DNA of 32,668 nucleotides from Candidatus Peregrinibacteria bacterium (lineage in GTDB: Bacteria; Patescibacteriota; Gracilibacteria; UM-FILTER-43-11): NCBI GenBank assembly GCA_016934215.1, contig JAFGTE010000010.1, forward strand, positions 1 through 32,668, given 5' to 3'. Position numbers and translations under genes: made by a program. Below are positions 14,026 through 21,300 of the stretch, in pieces (position 1 is the first letter of the stretch; each line of letters opens with the position of its first letter). Below the pieces are notes generated by a model that had not been told where the DNA came from, did no database searches, and saw nothing but the letters and a program-made list of their open reading frames with translations.

Positions 14026-14857
14026 GATGCTTTTTGTATTCTTTCAGAATTCTTTTCAGTGATTCTTCCAGAGGCGGCATAGGCACTCCCAGCGCCTCCC
14101 GTTTGTCGGTATTCAGGACGTCGTTTGACCGGCGTTTGCAGAGCTCTGTCTGCTCCGCTTCATCCATCAGGTTGATCTGAAAATCCGGGTCGACGATTTC
14201 TTTGTAGAGCGTCATGATGGATTGGTGATCCATCGCTCCGATATTGGTCATGTTCATGATTCCGGTCGTGCCCATTTCGATGAGCTGGATAGCGGCAGGG
14301 AAAAAGTCTTCCATGACCGTGCAGGAATTTCTGATATTGATCATTTTGGGGTAATTCAGAAGCTTGTCGATGAGATTTTTAGGGTGGGATTTGCCCATAA
14401 TCGGGATGCGGATTCTAAGCTGGAGGACATTCGGGAAATCTTTGAGGGCCATTTCACTGGCGACGCGGGAACGGGAATACAGAGAACCGAAAAAATTGGC
14501 GGGGTCTTCTTCTGTCCAGCCCTTGCCGCCATTGTCCCCGCTATACACACAACCGCTTGAAAGCTGAGCGACTTTGATGTTTTTTTCAAGAGCGGCTGCC
14601 GCAATGTTGATGGAGCCAGCCACATTCACCGTATAAGTTTCTATGGGGTGCTCTTCACACCAGTCCACGTTGGGTCTGCCCGTTATTCCAGTGGCGTTGA
14701 TGATGTAATCCGGCTTTACTTCTTCAATGGTCTTGCGGACTTCGTCAAAATTCCGTATTTCAATACGCGGTCCGGCGACTTCATGTCCTCTTTCTTCCAA
14801 CGCGTCCTTCAAATGGGACCCGATAAAGCCGGTGCTTCCGAATAGTAAAATTTTCAT
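14018..14857 (-). CDS. UER1/RHM-like nucleotide-sugar epimerase/reductase (SDR fold)
   Basis: This 279-residue extended-SDR protein has GSTGFIG (residues 7-13) for the dinucleotide. It then follows the plant UER1/RHM C-terminal domain closely: TGRPNVDWCE (59-68), SGCVYSG, EEDPANFFGSLYS, LRIRIPI, HPKNLIDKLLNYPKMINIRNS and TNIGAMDHQSI. Those enzymes turn dTDP- or UDP-4-keto-6-deoxyglucose into the rhamnose nucleotide by 3,5-epimerisation and 4-reduction. The usual YxxxK catalytic pair reads Y127-S-R-S-R131, with Arg in place of Lys. No other rhamnose gene is in the window. RmlD-like reductase is the alternative, but the match is clearly nearer to UER1. Confidence 0.8.
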   Translation of the reverse strand: MKILLFGSTGFIGSHLKDALEERGHEVAGPRIEIRNFDEVRKTIEEVKPDYIINATGITGRPNVDWCEEHPIETYTVNVAGSINIAAAALEKNIKVAQLSSGCVYSGDNGGKGWTEEDPANFFGSLYSRSRVASEMALKDFPNVLQLRIRIPIMGKSHPKNLIDKLLNYPKMINIRNSCTVMEDFFPAAIQLIEMGTTGIMNMTNIGAMDHQSIMTLYKEIVDPDFQINLMDEAEQTELCKRRSNDVLNTDKREALGVPMPPLEESLKRILKEYKKHLK

Positions 14858-14864
14858 AATTGAG

Positions 14865-14940
14865 TGGTGGGTGTTGTGGGACTCGAACCCACGACCAATA
14901 GCTTAAAAGGCTACTGCTCTACCAACTGAGCTAAACACCC
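14865..14940 (-). tRNA. tRNA-Lys(UUU)
   Basis: On the minus strand: acceptor GGGTGTT/AACACCC, D-stem GCTC/GAGC, loop CTTTTAA with anticodon TTT, T-arm GTGGG-TTCGAGT-CCCAC, discriminator A and a genomically encoded CCA (14867-14865). Confidence 0.96.
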
Positions 14941-15005
14941 TCGTCATCGTTTTGCTACAGCTTCCGTAAGTTCCACTTACTTCAGTTTACGCAAACTCTT
15001 CCTCT

Positions 15006-15030
15006 CCCCAAATCATAAAATAATTTGGGG
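15006..15030 (-). terminator. hairpin downstream of the membrane gene
   Basis: CCCCAAAT (15006-15013) and ATTTGGGG (15023-15030) form a perfect 8-bp stem with a 9-base loop. It lies about 50 bp beyond the stop of the minus-strand gene at 15083. No T-run follows on either strand, so termination is uncertain. Confidence 0.35.
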
Positions 15031-15082
15031 TCCCCTTGGTAAGCCCAAATATATTACGTAGCGAAGCCGTAAAAGTCAAACT

Positions 15083-15646
15083 TTATGCTTCAACTTCTTC
15101 CCCCAGGAAGCTGGAAATCACGAAAGTGATGGCGGGCAGTGAGAACCAGACGTTGTAGTTGTTGATCATGGTCTGGACCATTTTGGACTGTTCATACATG
15201 ACCTGAACTGCCTGATTCAGGATGTTCGGCACGTCGGAAACGAGTGAGGCACCAGAAGTATAAATCAGAATGGTACTGGTAATGAGGCCGGCACTAAGCA
15301 CTCCGTAGGTCAGATTTAATATCACGTTCATCACCGAAGAACCCGGACGGGACATATTCATGGTAAAGCGGCCGCGAGTGGCCACTAAAACAATGGTCAG
15401 AACGAATATGAATATTTTAATGACCACCAAACCCCCTTCCTGATTGATCATTTCCACCGTATTTTCAGGACTTTGGTTGATGAAATAGTGTTTGATCAGA
15501 TTTCCTATTCCATCCGCTGTCAGAATGGCAATGTAAGTGGCAATAATGACCTTGAGCGTCTGATTCCGGCCAATAATAAAACTGTAAGCGATGATGACCG
15601 CGAAGAATACAATTACGAAGAGGTCCCAGCTCAAGTTTATTTCCAT
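15083..15646 (-). CDS. CvpA-like integral membrane protein
   Basis: The 187-residue protein has four hydrophobic segments, about 8-26, 33-50, 72-90 and 108-130, plus a weaker one near the C-terminus (VWFSLPAITFVISSFLG). The size and the N-terminal pattern of two helices followed by a loop resemble CvpA/colicin V production-like proteins, but I see no diagnostic motif and consider that tentative. It has an acidic C-terminal tip (EEVEA). It stands alone between tRNA-Lys and the glycosylase, both on the same strand. No function should be inferred from position. Confidence 0.6.
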   Translation of the reverse strand: MEINLSWDLFVIVFFAVIIAYSFIIGRNQTLKVIIATYIAILTADGIGNLIKHYFINQSPENTVEMINQEGGLVVIKIFIFVLTIVLVATRGRFTMNMSRPGSSVMNVILNLTYGVLSAGLITSTILIYTSGASLVSDVPNILNQAVQVMYEQSKMVQTMINNYNVWFSLPAITFVISSFLGEEVEA

Positions 15647-15713
15647 TCTTTTTGTTTTGTTTTTTGACTAAAAAAATTATACAACAGGGGATTTTTTTTC
15701 GCAAATATAAAAA

Positions 15714-16232
15714 TCAGTAAAAAAACCGCCACTTCTTGTCAATTCCCACTTTAATGCCAATTCTTGGCGAACTTTTGATCTTTCCTGGCGCAAAATTATC
15801 ATCAAAAACCTCTGCTTTAAGGCCATTATGCGATTCTTTCGTCATTCCCAGGGCAATACAGAGTTTGCCGGGGCCATCGCATAAGTTGTCTTTCTTACCA
15901 CGCCTCTTTTTCATCAGTTCTTTTCCTTCCAATGGCTCAATCGATCTGATGAGTACTGCTGCCGGAAAACCATCAGCTTCCGTCACAATATTGGCGCAAT
16001 GATACATGCCGTAGGTGAAATAGACGTATAAATGCCCGGCAGGACCGAACATTATCTTGTTTCGCTCTGTTTTGCCTCTGGCAGCATGACAGGCGGGGTC
16101 GTTTTGGCCAATATAGGCTTCCACTTCATTGATTCGTCCGCTGCATTTACCAACTTTCAGGATCTTCCCCAAAAGATCTTTCGACACTTCCAGGGTGGGG
16201 CGCTCAAAGAAAGATTTATTTAATCTTTGCAT
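15714..16232 (-). CDS. mpg: DNA-3-methyladenine glycosylase (AAG/MPG family)
   Basis: This enzyme removes alkylated purines from DNA and starts base-excision repair. The 172 residues contain the family blocks in order: FFERPTLEVSKDLLGK, INEVEAYIG with the catalytic Glu, DPACHAARGKTERNKIMFG, YVYFTYGMYHCANIVT, AAVLIRSIEP and NLCDGPGKLCIALGM. It is a little shorter than the typical 190-210, mainly at the end. Its ATG lies 17 bases inside the end of the upstream small membrane gene, so the two are translationally coupled. Confidence 0.93.
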   Translation of the reverse strand: MQRLNKSFFERPTLEVSKDLLGKILKVGKCSGRINEVEAYIGQNDPACHAARGKTERNKIMFGPAGHLYVYFTYGMYHCANIVTEADGFPAAVLIRSIEPLEGKELMKKRRGKKDNLCDGPGKLCIALGMTKESHNGLKAEVFDDNFAPGKIKSSPRIGIKVGIDKKWRFFY

Positions 16233-16428
16233 TGTTCTTTTTTGACTTCTTTCTAAGTGAAATAGCTACAGCTACAATTCCTACAGCGATCAGCATCAGA
16301 GCGAAGTAATGATCGATAATGAAATGCATGGGCTCATGCCAAAAGGATTGATGAGGGCTCTCAAAATGAGCAAGTGCTGTCGGAGCAAAAATGATAAGTA
16401 ATAAGAAAGTGTAGAATGATTTCTTCAT
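16216..16428 (-). CDS. small His-rich membrane protein
   Basis: Residues 1-20 (MKKSFYTFLLLIIFAPTALA) look like a cleavable signal peptide with ALA at the -1 site. A short histidine-rich external segment follows (HFESPHQSFWHEPMHFIIDHYF, five His and several aromatics), then one membrane helix (about 43-59) and a basic tail KKSKKNNAKIK. The topology is therefore outside-membrane-inside. The His cluster suggests metal binding, and the gene is divergent from a PF03773 permease, a family linked to metalloid transport; both are only suggestive. It overlaps the glycosylase gene by 17 bases. Confidence 0.6.
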   Translation of the reverse strand: MKKSFYTFLLLIIFAPTALAHFESPHQSFWHEPMHFIIDHYFALMLIAVGIVAVAISLRKKSKKNNAKIK

Positions 16429-16487
16429 AATTCTCAGATTAAGCTATACTCATTTTAACGGACTTCTTTCTTTATTTCTAATCACTT

Positions 16488-17441
16488 ATGTTCGAACTTC
16501 TTTCCGATTGGCTTGTATATTCGGTTTTTGGCCTCGCTCAGAGCACCCGGGAGGCTGAGATCTTCCATTTTTTTATCTATGATCTCCTTAAGATCTATCT
16601 TCTGATGCTGATCGTGGTACTTGTCATCAGTTTTATTCGCAGTTATCTACCGCCGCATCGTATTCGCAAGCTGATGATGCGCCAGCGCTTTGGTACCGGA
16701 AATATTCTGGCGGCGCTTTTGGGGGCGGTTACGCCTTTTTGCTCCTGCTCTTCCATTCCGCTTTTTATCGGATTTCTGGAAGCGGAAATTCCGCTGGGTA
16801 TCGCTTTTTCTTATATTATTACTTCGCCTTTGGTGAACGAGATCGCTTTTGTCATCATGGGCGGGATGTTCGGTTGGCGAATTGCCGTTATTTACGCACT
16901 CAGTGGTATTGTACTTGGAGTACTGGCCGGTCTTTTGATAGGGCGAATGAAGCTGGAAAAGGAAGTCCTCCTGAAGTTTGAAGGGGAAGCAGAGGGAAGT
17001 CTCAAGTTGGCTGATCTACCGAAGACGCTTGAGGGTAAATTGCGGTTTTCCGTTCAAAAATCCTGGGAAATCTTCAGGAAACTCTGGCTGATCATTGCTA
17101 TCGGTGTCGGTATCGGGGCCCTTATTCATGGCTTAATACCTGCCGAGTTCTTTCAGCAGTATCTGAGCGGTCATTCGGTTCTGGCGGTTCCTTTAGCCGT
17201 GATCGTTGGAGTGCCGATTTATGCGAACGCGTCCACTATTGTGCCGATCGCTTTTGCTCTCAGTACCAAAGGAATCCAGCTCGGCACGATATTGGCTTTT
17301 ATGATGGCGGTGGTCGGGTTATCACTTCCTGAAGCGATCATGCTGAAAAAGGTGATCAGCCTCAAACTGCTAGCGATTTTCTTTGGTCTGGTAGCCTTCG
17401 GCATTACAGTTATCGGTTTGCTGTTCAATTTTCTCACTTAA
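16488..17441 (+). CDS. PF03773 (ArsP/DUF318) permease
   Basis: The 317-residue polytopic protein has about eight membrane segments and the family signature TPFCSCSSIPLFIGF with SPLVNE about 30 residues later, repeated in weaker form as VPIYANASTIVPIAFAL in the second half. The two halves are separated by a charged loop at about 155-185. PF03773 includes ArsP, which exports organoarsenicals, and many members of unknown substrate, so a metalloid or organic-ion exporter is possible but not shown. A possible -10 TATACT is at 16445-16450. A second member of the family lies at 18094. The stop is two bases before tRNA-Met (opposite strand). Confidence 0.85.
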   Translation: MFELLSDWLVYSVFGLAQSTREAEIFHFFIYDLLKIYLLMLIVVLVISFIRSYLPPHRIRKLMMRQRFGTGNILAALLGAVTPFCSCSSIPLFIGFLEAEIPLGIAFSYIITSPLVNEIAFVIMGGMFGWRIAVIYALSGIVLGVLAGLLIGRMKLEKEVLLKFEGEAEGSLKLADLPKTLEGKLRFSVQKSWEIFRKLWLIIAIGVGIGALIHGLIPAEFFQQYLSGHSVLAVPLAVIVGVPIYANASTIVPIAFALSTKGIQLGTILAFMMAVVGLSLPEAIMLKKVISLKLLAIFFGLVAFGITVIGLLFNFLT

Positions 17442-17443
17442 AG

Positions 17444-17520
17444 TGGTGTCACCGGGTGGAATTGAACCACCGACCTCAGGCTTATGAGTCCTGCGCTCTA
17501 ACCAACTGAGCTACGGTGAC
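17444..17520 (-). tRNA. tRNA-Met(CAU)
   Basis: On the minus strand: acceptor GTCACCG/CGGTGAC, D-stem GCTC/GAGC, loop CTCATAA with anticodon CAT, T-arm GGTGG-TTCAATT-CCACC, discriminator A and encoded CCA (17446-17444). There is an A-G mismatch at the base of the anticodon loop (31-39). Elongator Met is most likely; a tRNA-Ile with lysidine-modified CAU cannot be excluded from sequence alone. Confidence 0.92.
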
Positions 17521-17580
17521 ACGCATTTTAACTGCGCATCACAGCGTAACTTATTTTACTATGCATCGCAATCTCTTATT

Positions 17581-17898
17581 TTATTGAACTGGACCAATAA
17601 AACTTCCGTCACTGGCTTTAAAAGCGTAGGTTTGCTCTAAATTACTCTGTATCATGTGGATCTGACCATTACCGTCTGATTGACACATAACAGTAAGACC
17701 TTCACCGTGTGGTCCTACTAAGCGGATATAGTGTTCGCGATGTTGTTTGACCATTTGAACTGTTTCAGGTTTTAAACCCGTTTCAGGATTAACGATCTTG
17801 AATACAGTTGACCTGTGATCAGCTGCAACAGCTGGTTCAAGGACGAAATCGCCTTTGATTTTCGGGGCTACGTCGTAGCTTGGGACAACTTCACTCAT
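17581..17898 (-). CDS. hypothetical protein, 105 residues, under a leucine attenuator
   Basis: I do not recognise this soluble protein. Its N-terminal 30 residues are flexible and acidic. The rest suggests a small beta-rich fold: VFKIVNPETG, HYIRLVGPHGEGLTVMCQS, GQIHMIQSNLEQTYAFKASDG. There is one cysteine. The ATG at 17898 follows an intrinsic terminator by 28 bases with no room for a promoter between, so expression must come from read-through of the leader at 17926-18053. That leader encodes a Leu-rich peptide, so the protein should be made when charged tRNA-Leu is scarce. What it does in leucine limitation is unknown; it is not a leucine biosynthesis enzyme that I can recognise. Confidence 0.65.
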   Translation of the reverse strand: MSEVVPSYDVAPKIKGDFVLEPAVAADHRSTVFKIVNPETGLKPETVQMVKQHREHYIRLVGPHGEGLTVMCQSDGNGQIHMIQSNLEQTYAFKASDGSFIGPVQ

Positions 17899-17925
17899 GT
17901 TTTTTTGGTTAATTGATATTATTAC

Positions 17926-17949
17926 AAAAAATCCGCCTTTAGTGGCGGA
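17926..17949 (-). terminator. intrinsic terminator of the attenuator
   Basis: On the minus strand TCCGCC (17949-17944), a six-base loop, GGCGGA (17937-17932) and six T (17931-17926) form a textbook terminator 28 bases upstream of the gene it precedes. Its 5' arm and loop contain CGCCACTA (17947-17940), exactly complementary to TAGTGGCG at 17993-17986 in the leader, so an antiterminator pairing competes with it. Confidence 0.85.
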
Positions 17950-17975
17950 GTTGATTGGTTATTTAATTTTCTATA

Positions 17976-18036
17976 GCAAACTACTCGCCACTAGGTGACA
18001 TTCAGAAGGAGTAGAAGCTGTAGAGCGTTGTTTTGC
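17976..18036 (-). promoter_or_regulatory. attenuator leader hairpin (pause/anti-antiterminator)
   Basis: On the minus strand CTACTC (18014-18009), which are Leu codons 10-11 of the leader peptide, pairs with GAGTAG (17986-17981). The stem is extended by GCAAA (18036-18032) with TTTGC (17980-17976). Forming it occupies the edge of TAGTGGCG (17993-17986) and so prevents the antiterminator. A ribosome stalled on the Leu codons would block this stem. Confidence 0.65.
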
Positions 18037-18041
18037 ACCAT
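17991..18041 (-). CDS. leucine-rich leader peptide of an attenuator
   Basis: The ATG at 18041 begins a 16-residue peptide, MVQNNALQLLLLLNVT, ending at TAG (17993-17991). Codons 9-13 are CTT CTA CTC CTT CTG, five leucines in a row using four different CTN codons, with a sixth Leu at position 7. The start is about 12 nt after the predicted transcription start. The Leu run coincides with the 5' arm of the leader hairpin and the stop codon lies at the antiterminator strand, the arrangement seen in leu, trp and his operon leaders. I know of no function for the peptide beyond its translation. Confidence 0.75.
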   Translation of the reverse strand: MVQNNALQLLLLLNVT

Positions 18042-18059
18042 AATCTGTTCTTTGCTGAC

Positions 18060-18088
18060 ATTTTATACTCTGACTTCTATTTTGTCAA
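18060..18088 (-). promoter_or_regulatory. promoter of the leucine attenuator unit
   Basis: On the minus strand TTGACA (18088-18083), a 17-bp spacer and TAAAAT (18065-18060). The transcript would start near 18053. The promoter lies directly after the stop codon of the preceding permease gene. Confidence 0.75.
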
Positions 18089-18093
18089 ATTCT

Positions 18094-19101
18094 TTAAAGA
18101 TACAGATTGAAAAGGTAGGCCACCAATAATACTTGGGGAACTGTAATAATCGGCAGCCAGATGGCGGCTTTTTTGCCGATATTGCTCCAGATTAGTCCGA
18201 TTTCCGTGTAGTCGGTGACTACGCCGGCCATCAGAAAGATGAAAGGGTTTCCCAGAGTGCCGACTTTATTGAAGATTTCAAAGGCGATCGGAGCGCTTCC
18301 TTCAGAACAAACTTCGATGATGGTCGCAAAGAGCAGGGTAAGCACCATACCCAAAAAGTCCGGTCCGAAATATTGGGTGAATATATGGGCAGGCACATAA
18401 GCGCCGATGACGCCGGCCAGCATAAAACCAATGAGGATCCACCAGAGAATCATATTGGCCAGATCGACGGCTCCTTTCAGAGTTCCATGGGCCGCTTTTT
18501 CAAGATTAAAATTCGTGAAAGCCGTCCATTGGTAGCTGGTGTCAAAGCGATGGCCTTGATGGGTTTCGACCCAGTCGGCTTTTTCAAGTATCATGTAAAT
18601 TAAGCCCGTAATTACCGCGATGACCATAGCAGCCAAAATAAACAGAAGTGCCTTCCACCCAAAAAACCCGAAGAGCAGAATAGTCACCGGCAGGTTGGCC
18701 CAGGGGGAGGCCAGCAGAAAGGTGACGATCGAGGAAGTACTGGCTCCTTTTTTGTAAAGCTGCATCGAAATGGCCAGAATACCGTGACTGCAGGCGGACA
18801 TCAGAAACCCCGCAATCACGGCATAGAAGATAGTTCTGACCTTCCGTTGTCCCAGGTATTTGAAAACGAAGTTCTCGGGAATAAAGTGGTCGATCAGCCC
18901 GCCGATCAGTAGCCCCAGCAGGATGGCCCACCAGATGACTTTGAGATAGGAAACCAGGCTTTCGTTAAGCGGAGCCAGTGCCGGTAGGTAAGAAAGGGTA
19001 AAAAGGACAATGAAAAAGCCCCCCACGATTTTGAGTTTTCTGCCGAGTCTGATCGGCTCGGCAGGTGTGACACAGTGTTCGCAGGAGGCTTCATGTTTCA
19101 T
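18094..19101 (-). CDS. PF03773 (DUF318) permease, second copy
   Basis: The 335-residue protein begins with a cytosolic CEHC motif (MKHEASCEHCVTPAEP) and has about eight membrane helices. The diagnostic block is SACSHGILAISMQLYKKGAST followed by LLASPWANLPVT; the second half has EVCSEGSAPIAFEIF. It is therefore a different branch from the copy at 16488, which has the TPFCSCSS signature. CEHC could bind a metal or metalloid, as could the CSH site; the substrate is not known. The frame extends to TTG at 19110, but ATG 19101 is the better start. It is the last gene of the five-gene operon, nine bases after the DUF4349-like gene. Confidence 0.85.
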   Translation of the reverse strand: MKHEASCEHCVTPAEPIRLGRKLKIVGGFFIVLFTLSYLPALAPLNESLVSYLKVIWWAILLGLLIGGLIDHFIPENFVFKYLGQRKVRTIFYAVIAGFLMSACSHGILAISMQLYKKGASTSSIVTFLLASPWANLPVTILLFGFFGWKALLFILAAMVIAVITGLIYMILEKADWVETHQGHRFDTSYQWTAFTNFNLEKAAHGTLKGAVDLANMILWWILIGFMLAGVIGAYVPAHIFTQYFGPDFLGMVLTLLFATIIEVCSEGSAPIAFEIFNKVGTLGNPFIFLMAGVVTDYTEIGLIWSNIGKKAAIWLPIITVPQVLLVAYLFNLYL

Positions 19102-19110
19102 TTGATACAA

Positions 19111-20166
19111 TTATTTTTTCTTCTTCCGTAGTTCGAGTTTCCAGATTTTTTTTAGTCCGACCCATACAAATTTCAGCAGGAAGACAGCGATGAAGAAGTA
19201 CAGAAGGCCTTGGGCGATACGTGTCAGGAAGGTGACTAGGCCAATGCTGATTCCCTGAAGCACTTCGTTGACGTTTCTGACCACTTCTTTGGCTTCGTAT
19301 CTCCAGCTGTCCTTGATATCTTTCCAGTCGAAAATCAGATCTTTGTAAACGCTGATGTTGAAGAAGGTGAAATTCAGACGATCGAGCTGATCAGCCATCA
19401 TCTTGTTATAGCGGTCGATCTGAGTTTTTACCTGCAGCTTCTGGGTGGTCAGGCGTTCGATCAGGTTCAGTTTGGAATCGATGACTTTGGCCAGGGTTTC
19501 AGCGTCCTGCTGGCGTGTCGCTAACTTACTAATTTCATCATAAGCGTCCTGAGCGTCTTCCAGTGTCTCTTCAATGGAAGCCAGTTTCTTTTTCAGAATA
19601 TCCAGTTCACTTTCAACATCTTCTACCACGTTTTTAATACTTTGGACATTCACATTCAGAATTTCCGGATCGAGATCTTCGATGACTTTAACGACCTCAG
19701 CGGCGTTTTCTTTGCTTACTTTAAAGCGGTAATAGCAATTGTCTTCATTCTTGTTCGAATCCTCAAAAATCACGTAATCTTTGATTTTCAGGCCTTCAAT
19801 GGTGTCACAGACTTTTTCCAGCTTACGGGTGCGGATGGTACCGTTATAGGTGGTGACTTCGTAATCTTCGGCATCCATACCGGTGCTGTAGCCGGGTTCG
19901 GGAACAATAGCCAGATTGGAACTGACCATTTTAGCGACGTCTTCATCGTAATAATATTCACCGCTGTCCATAGCCATTTCCATGGTCGGGGCCATGCCTC
20001 CGATACCGCGTGAGGAATAGCTCTGACTACTTACGCCGAAGATGGTCTTGAGTGAAAAGCTGATCAGGGCTACCGCAATAGTCAGGGTGATGACTGCCAA
20101 AAGAACCACGCCGATGACCTTGGCGATCGACTTGGCGGACCAATCAAAATTCTTTAAAAAATTCAT
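19111..20166 (-). CDS. DUF4349-like membrane-anchored coiled-coil protein
   Basis: The 351 residues show an N-terminal membrane segment (about 15-38), an extracytoplasmic domain with GTIRTRKLEKVCDTIEGL and YYRFKVSKENAAEVVKVIEDL, a long coiled coil (about 160-265, DVESELDILKKKLASIEETLEDA), and a C-terminal helix (about 305-330) with a KKIWKLELRKKKK tail. The order ferredoxin-like strand region, coiled coil, strand, membrane helix is that of DUF4349 proteins, whose role is unknown. It sits in the operon with the pilin-like proteins and a permease and could belong to an envelope complex, but that is inference. The start is 17 bases after aroC. Confidence 0.75.
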   Translation of the reverse strand: MNFLKNFDWSAKSIAKVIGVVLLAVITLTIAVALISFSLKTIFGVSSQSYSSRGIGGMAPTMEMAMDSGEYYYDEDVAKMVSSNLAIVPEPGYSTGMDAEDYEVTTYNGTIRTRKLEKVCDTIEGLKIKDYVIFEDSNKNEDNCYYRFKVSKENAAEVVKVIEDLDPEILNVNVQSIKNVVEDVESELDILKKKLASIEETLEDAQDAYDEISKLATRQQDAETLAKVIDSKLNLIERLTTQKLQVKTQIDRYNKMMADQLDRLNFTFFNISVYKDLIFDWKDIKDSWRYEAKEVVRNVNEVLQGISIGLVTFLTRIAQGLLYFFIAVFLLKFVWVGLKKIWKLELRKKKK

Positions 20167-20183
20167 AATGATGAACGTTAAGA

Positions 20184-21266
20184 TTAAAGTTTAACTGTTT
20201 TTTGAATTAAATATTCATCCGCCAGTACCAAAGCCGTCATGGCTTCCACGATCGGTACGGCGCGGGGAAGAACGCAGGGGTCATGACGTCCGGACATTTG
20301 GAGACTAGTTCCCCGGCCTTTATTGGTCAGGGTTTTTTGTTTTTTGAAGATGGTAGCGGTGGGTTTAAAAGCCACGCGGAAGACGATGTCCATTCCATTA
20401 CTAATTCCTCCTACGATTCCACCGGCGTTATTGGTTCTGGTGATAATTTTTTGCCCCCTTTTTGTCAAAATATCATTATGTTGTGAGCCTGTCAGCAGAG
20501 TGGCGGAAAAGCCGCTGCCCACTTCAAATCCCTTCGTCGCAGGCAGACTGAGCATGGCCTGGGCTAACCGGGCATCGAGTCTATCAAAAACAGGGCTACC
20601 GAGGCCTGCAGGCACATTTCTGATGACGCATTCAATGACTCCCCCCACGCTGTCACCGTCTTTCTTTATTTTTTCAATCAGTTGGGTCATTTTGCTGGCG
20701 GCCGTTTTGTCGGGGCAGCGCATGGGATTGCTTTCGATTTGACTGAATTTAACAGCGTCTGGATTGATACTGGCCTTTATTTCGCGCACTTCCTTCACAT
20801 AAGCCAGAATTTCAACTTTTGCCTTCTTTTTTAAAATTTTCCTGGCGATGGCTCCGGCTGCGACTCTTCCGGCGGTTTCGCGGGCGCTGGCCCGGCCACC
20901 CCCCCGGTGATCCCGAAGGCCGTATTTGGCATCATAAGTAAAGTCAGCATGAGAAGGACGGTAAGTATCAGCTAATTTGCTGTAATCTTTACTTATCTGA
21001 TCTTTGTTATCAATGATCAGACTGATGGGTGTTCCTGTTGTTAAACCATGAAGTACCCCCGACATGATTTTAACTTTATCTTCTTCTTTGCGACTGGTCG
21101 TGATACTGCTTTGTCCGGGTCTTCGACGGTCCAGTTCTGTCTGAATTTCTTTCTCTGAAATTTCCAGTCCGGCAGGGCAGCCATCGATTACTACGCCTAA
21201 AGCGGGGCCATGAGATTCACCCCAGGTCGTGATGCGAAAAAGACTTCCAAAAGAGTTACCAGCCAT
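20184..21266 (-). CDS. aroC: chorismate synthase
   Basis: Chorismate synthase converts EPSP to chorismate, the last step of the shikimate pathway, using reduced FMN. All three family signatures are present: [14 protein letters not shown] (about 17-30), [16 protein letters not shown] (about 118-133) and the C-terminal [17 protein letters not shown]. The length of 360 matches the family. No other shikimate or aromatic amino-acid gene is in the window. It is embedded between pilin-like and DUF4349-like genes, 34 bases after the former, an odd neighbourhood for this enzyme. If the rest of the pathway is absent elsewhere in the genome, its substrate would have to be imported. Confidence 0.96.
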   Translation of the reverse strand: MAGNSFGSLFRITTWGESHGPALGVVIDGCPAGLEISEKEIQTELDRRRPGQSSITTSRKEEDKVKIMSGVLHGLTTGTPISLIIDNKDQISKDYSKLADTYRPSHADFTYDAKYGLRDHRGGGRASARETAGRVAAGAIARKILKKKAKVEILAYVKEVREIKASINPDAVKFSQIESNPMRCPDKTAASKMTQLIEKIKKDGDSVGGVIECVIRNVPAGLGSPVFDRLDARLAQAMLSLPATKGFEVGSGFSATLLTGSQHNDILTKRGQKIITRTNNAGGIVGGISNGMDIVFRVAFKPTATIFKKQKTLTNKGRGTSLQMSGRHDPCVLPRAVPIVEAMTALVLADEYLIQKTVKL

Positions 21267-21300
21267 ACGAAAACGGTTAAGCTAAGTAAGTGTATCAGAA

